From Lachnoclostridium sp. UBA7215 (lineage in GTDB: Bacteria > Bacillota > Clostridia > Lachnospirales > Lachnospiraceae): a stretch of DNA of 15,338 bases. The stretch is taken from contig DKUB01000040.1 in NCBI GenBank assembly GCA_002490465.1, positions 1 to 15,338 on the forward strand, written 5' to 3'. Shown piece after piece: positions 13,791 to 15,338 of this stretch (positions are counted from its first letter, which is position 1; every line of letters begins with the position of its first letter). The notes beneath the pieces were generated by a model that was not told the origin of the DNA, made no database searches, and saw only the letters and a program-made list of their open reading frames with translations. A program made the translations under genes and the position numbers.

Positions 13791-14585
13791 ATGACGCAGA
13801 CAGACAGACGTGTTTATTTGATAAAAGCATTACTTTTGGAGCAGGAAAAATATGCAGATATTCGTATTCCAGCAGAGAAGGAGGAACAGAAAAAACTGTT
13901 GCGTTCGCTCTTTAATATTCGTATGCCAAAGGATATGGATGAAGAATTTCTAACGATACAGAATGAATATCTTCAAGAGGAGATTGCGGAAAATGGGATT
14001 ACCGATTTAAAAGATTTGGAACCAATATCGGAGGGGATTTATCTATGGCAGGGGGATATCACTACCCTGCGTTGTGATGCTATTGTCAATGCGGCAAATA
14101 GTGGCATGACTGGCTGCTATGTTCCCTGCCATAAATGTATTGATAATTGCATTCACAGCTTTGCAGGTTTACAGCTGCGTTTGGAATGTGCAGAACAAAT
14201 GAGAAAACAGGGGAAAGAGGAAGAAACGGGGAAAGCAAAAATTACATCTGCGTATAACCTTCCCTGTAAGTATATTCTGCATACGGTTGGTCCGATTGTT
14301 TTCGGAAGGCTGACACAAGGAGACAGGGAACTTTTAGCTTCCTGCTACCGTTCCTGTCTGGAACTGGCTGAGAAAAAGCAAGTAAAAAGCATAGCGTTTT
14401 GCTGCATTTCAACAGGGGAGTTTCATTTCCCGAATGATAAGGCGGCTGAAATTGCGGTTGAGACAGTGAGACGTTATAGGGAGCAGGAAAAAAGTGATAT
14501 GGAGGTGATTTTTAATGTTTTCAAGGATGCCGATTATCAAATCTACAGGAAATTACTCGGAGCAGATGGAAGGTCTGAGAAATAA
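13791..14585 (+). CDS. Zinc-type macrodomain protein-ADP-ribose hydrolase (SirTM-associated)
   Basis: A 264-residue protein. An N-terminal helical extension (1-75) precedes a macrodomain with all the ADP-ribose landmarks: LWQGDIT (85-91), DAIVNAANSG (96-105), the zinc-associated stretch GCYVPCHKCIDNCIHSFAG (108-126), YILHTVGP (161-168) and ISTGEFHFP (near 205). The P-x-H-x-C-x-D-N signature and long N-terminus place it with the macrodomains encoded beside SirTM sirtuins in Staphylococcus and Streptococcus, which remove the ADP-ribose that SirTM attaches. It should act in the cytoplasm. Its end overlaps the start of the sirtuin gene by 71 bases. The target protein is not evident. In the described systems it is a lipoylated GcvH-like protein, which is not in this window. 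Confidence 0.9.
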   Translation: MTQTDRRVYLIKALLLEQEKYADIRIPAEKEEQKKLLRSLFNIRMPKDMDEEFLTIQNEYLQEEIAENGITDLKDLEPISEGIYLWQGDITTLRCDAIVNAANSGMTGCYVPCHKCIDNCIHSFAGLQLRLECAEQMRKQGKEEETGKAKITSAYNLPCKYILHTVGPIVFGRLTQGDRELLASCYRSCLELAEKKQVKSIAFCCISTGEFHFPNDKAAEIAVETVRRYREQEKSDMEVIFNVFKDADYQIYRKLLGADGRSEK

Positions 14586-15338
14586 ACTGGAAATATCAGA
14601 CACTATTGTAATAGGAGCTGGTGCAGGTCTTTCAACCGCAGCAGGATTTACTTACAGTGGGGAACGGTTTCGGCAGTTTTTTTCAGATTTTGAAGAGGAA
14701 TATGGTTTTCACGACATGTATGCAGGCGGTTTCTATCCATACAGTACAATGGAGGAATACTGGGCATACTGGAGCAGGTATATTACTGTCAACCGCTATA
14801 CGGATGCCCCCAAACCTGTATATCAAAAGCTTTTTGATATAGTGAAAAATAAGGATTATTTTGTGATTACAACCAATGTAGACCACTGCTTTCAGAAAGC
14901 GGGATTTGATAAGAAAAGACTGTTTTATACACAGGGGGATTACGGCCTGTTCCAGTGCAGTGAACCATGTTGTAATGAAACCTTTGATAATGAGGAAATT
15001 GTCCGTCAGATGATGGAGCAGCAAAAAGATATGCGTGTTCCTGCCGAACTCCTGCCAATGTGCCCGCACTGCGGAAAACCAATGACTATGAATTTGCGTG
15101 CAGATGACACTTTTGTGGAGGATGAGGGCTGGCATCTGGCAGCAGGGAGGTATCAAAACTTTCTGAGGACGAGGAAGAACGGAAAAGTATTGTTTTTAGA
15201 ACTTGGGGTGGGTTACAATACCCCTGGTATTATTAAACATCCGTTCTGGCAGATGACGAAGACGAACAGCCAGACGACTTATGCCAGTATCAACTATGGG
15301 GAAGCCTATGTACCCGAGGAAATTGCAAAGCGCTCCAT
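14515..15338 (+). CDS. Class M sirtuin (SirTM), protein ADP-ribosyltransferase, 3' end cut by window
   Basis: Open to the window end (274 codons seen), with a perfect GGAGGTGA (14501-14508) six bases before ATG 14515. The NAD-binding start is IVIGAGAGLSTAAGFTYSG (about 31-49), the sirtuin GAGxS with a changed follow-up. TTNVDHCFQKAGF (119-131) matches the TQNID region. YTQGDYGLFQCS (138-149) stands where sirtuin deacetylases have LHG: Gln140 replaces the catalytic His. Zinc cysteines are Cys148, Cys152/153, Cys183 and Cys186. Asn121 and Gln140 correspond to the key pair I recall for SirTM (N118/Q137 in S. pyogenes). This enzyme should therefore ADP-ribosylate a protein rather than deacetylate it, in partnership with the macrodomain encoded just before. 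Confidence 0.92.
   Translation, partial: MFSRMPIIKSTGNYSEQMEGLRNKLEISDTIVIGAGAGLSTAAGFTYSGERFRQFFSDFEEEYGFHDMYAGGFYPYSTMEEYWAYWSRYITVNRYTDAPKPVYQKLFDIVKNKDYFVITTNVDHCFQKAGFDKKRLFYTQGDYGLFQCSEPCCNETFDNEEIVRQMMEQQKDMRVPAELLPMCPHCGKPMTMNLRADDTFVEDEGWHLAAGRYQNFLRTRKNGKVLFLELGVGYNTPGIIKHPFWQMTKTNSQTTYASINYGEAYVPEEIAKRS

Noticed and set aside
1..15338. CRISPR array, tRNA or rRNA genes, intact insertion sequence
   Set aside because: I found no regularly spaced repeats, no cloverleaf-like sequence, no rRNA signature and no transposase.

Overview
The window looks like a low-to-moderate GC Firmicute of the class Clostridia, most like a gut Lachnospiraceae. The grounds are strong AGGAGG-type ribosome binding sites before almost every gene, TTGAAA/TATAAT-like promoters, and the style of the proteins (Lachnospiraceae-like chemoreceptor, SirTM-type sirtuin, radical SAM/SPASM peptide maturase). 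The left part (about 1-6250) is visibly AT-richer and full of accessory genes and gene wreckage. The right part (about 6250-15338) is tidier and organised in operons.

Left, 1-6250: a dead tyrosine integrase on the minus strand (49-516) abuts a TTG-started gene of unknown function (517-1698, DUF5677-like). A 550-base stretch follows that carries a second copy of a 33-bp repeat also found in the dead integrase, plus a terminator-like hairpin. Next come a minus-strand Xre-type regulator with a six-helix membrane tail, a broken GNAT tail fused in frame to an intact GNAT acetyltransferase, a chloramphenicol-acetyltransferase-like protein, a small atypical ferredoxin, a stump of a ComB-like gene, and a two-gene unit in which an AraC-type DNA-binding protein overlaps a ClpP paralogue by 4 bp. 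The pattern suggests repeated insertion and deletion in a mobile-element hot spot.

Middle, 6255-10109: ogt (minus strand) with a good promoter and an upstream palindrome, then a two-gene unit of a family-1 solute-binding lipoprotein and a Cache/HAMP methyl-accepting chemotaxis protein that overlap by 4 bp. No transporter permease lies beside them, so the binding protein probably serves the receptor.

Right, 10251-15338: a divergently transcribed HxlR-type regulator faces a control region with a perfect palindrome and two tandem operator-like repeats one 20-bp step apart. Beyond it runs an apparent operon: a 29-residue peptide ending in two ACGX repeats (absent from an ordinary long-ORF search), two hairpins, a radical SAM/SPASM maturase, a zinc-free MDR-type oxidoreductase, a PNPOx-fold flavoprotein fused to a two-cluster ferredoxin, a zinc-type macrodomain (ADP-ribosyl hydrolase), and a class M sirtuin (SirTM, protein ADP-ribosyltransferase) cut by the window end. 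From the maturase on, the genes overlap or are one base apart. The most interesting reading is that a ribosomally made, radical-SAM-modified Cys/Gly peptide is co-encoded with a reversible ADP-ribosylation pair and redox proteins, under a probably redox-sensing HxlR regulator. The parts belong to known families. The combined function is not known to me and is inference.
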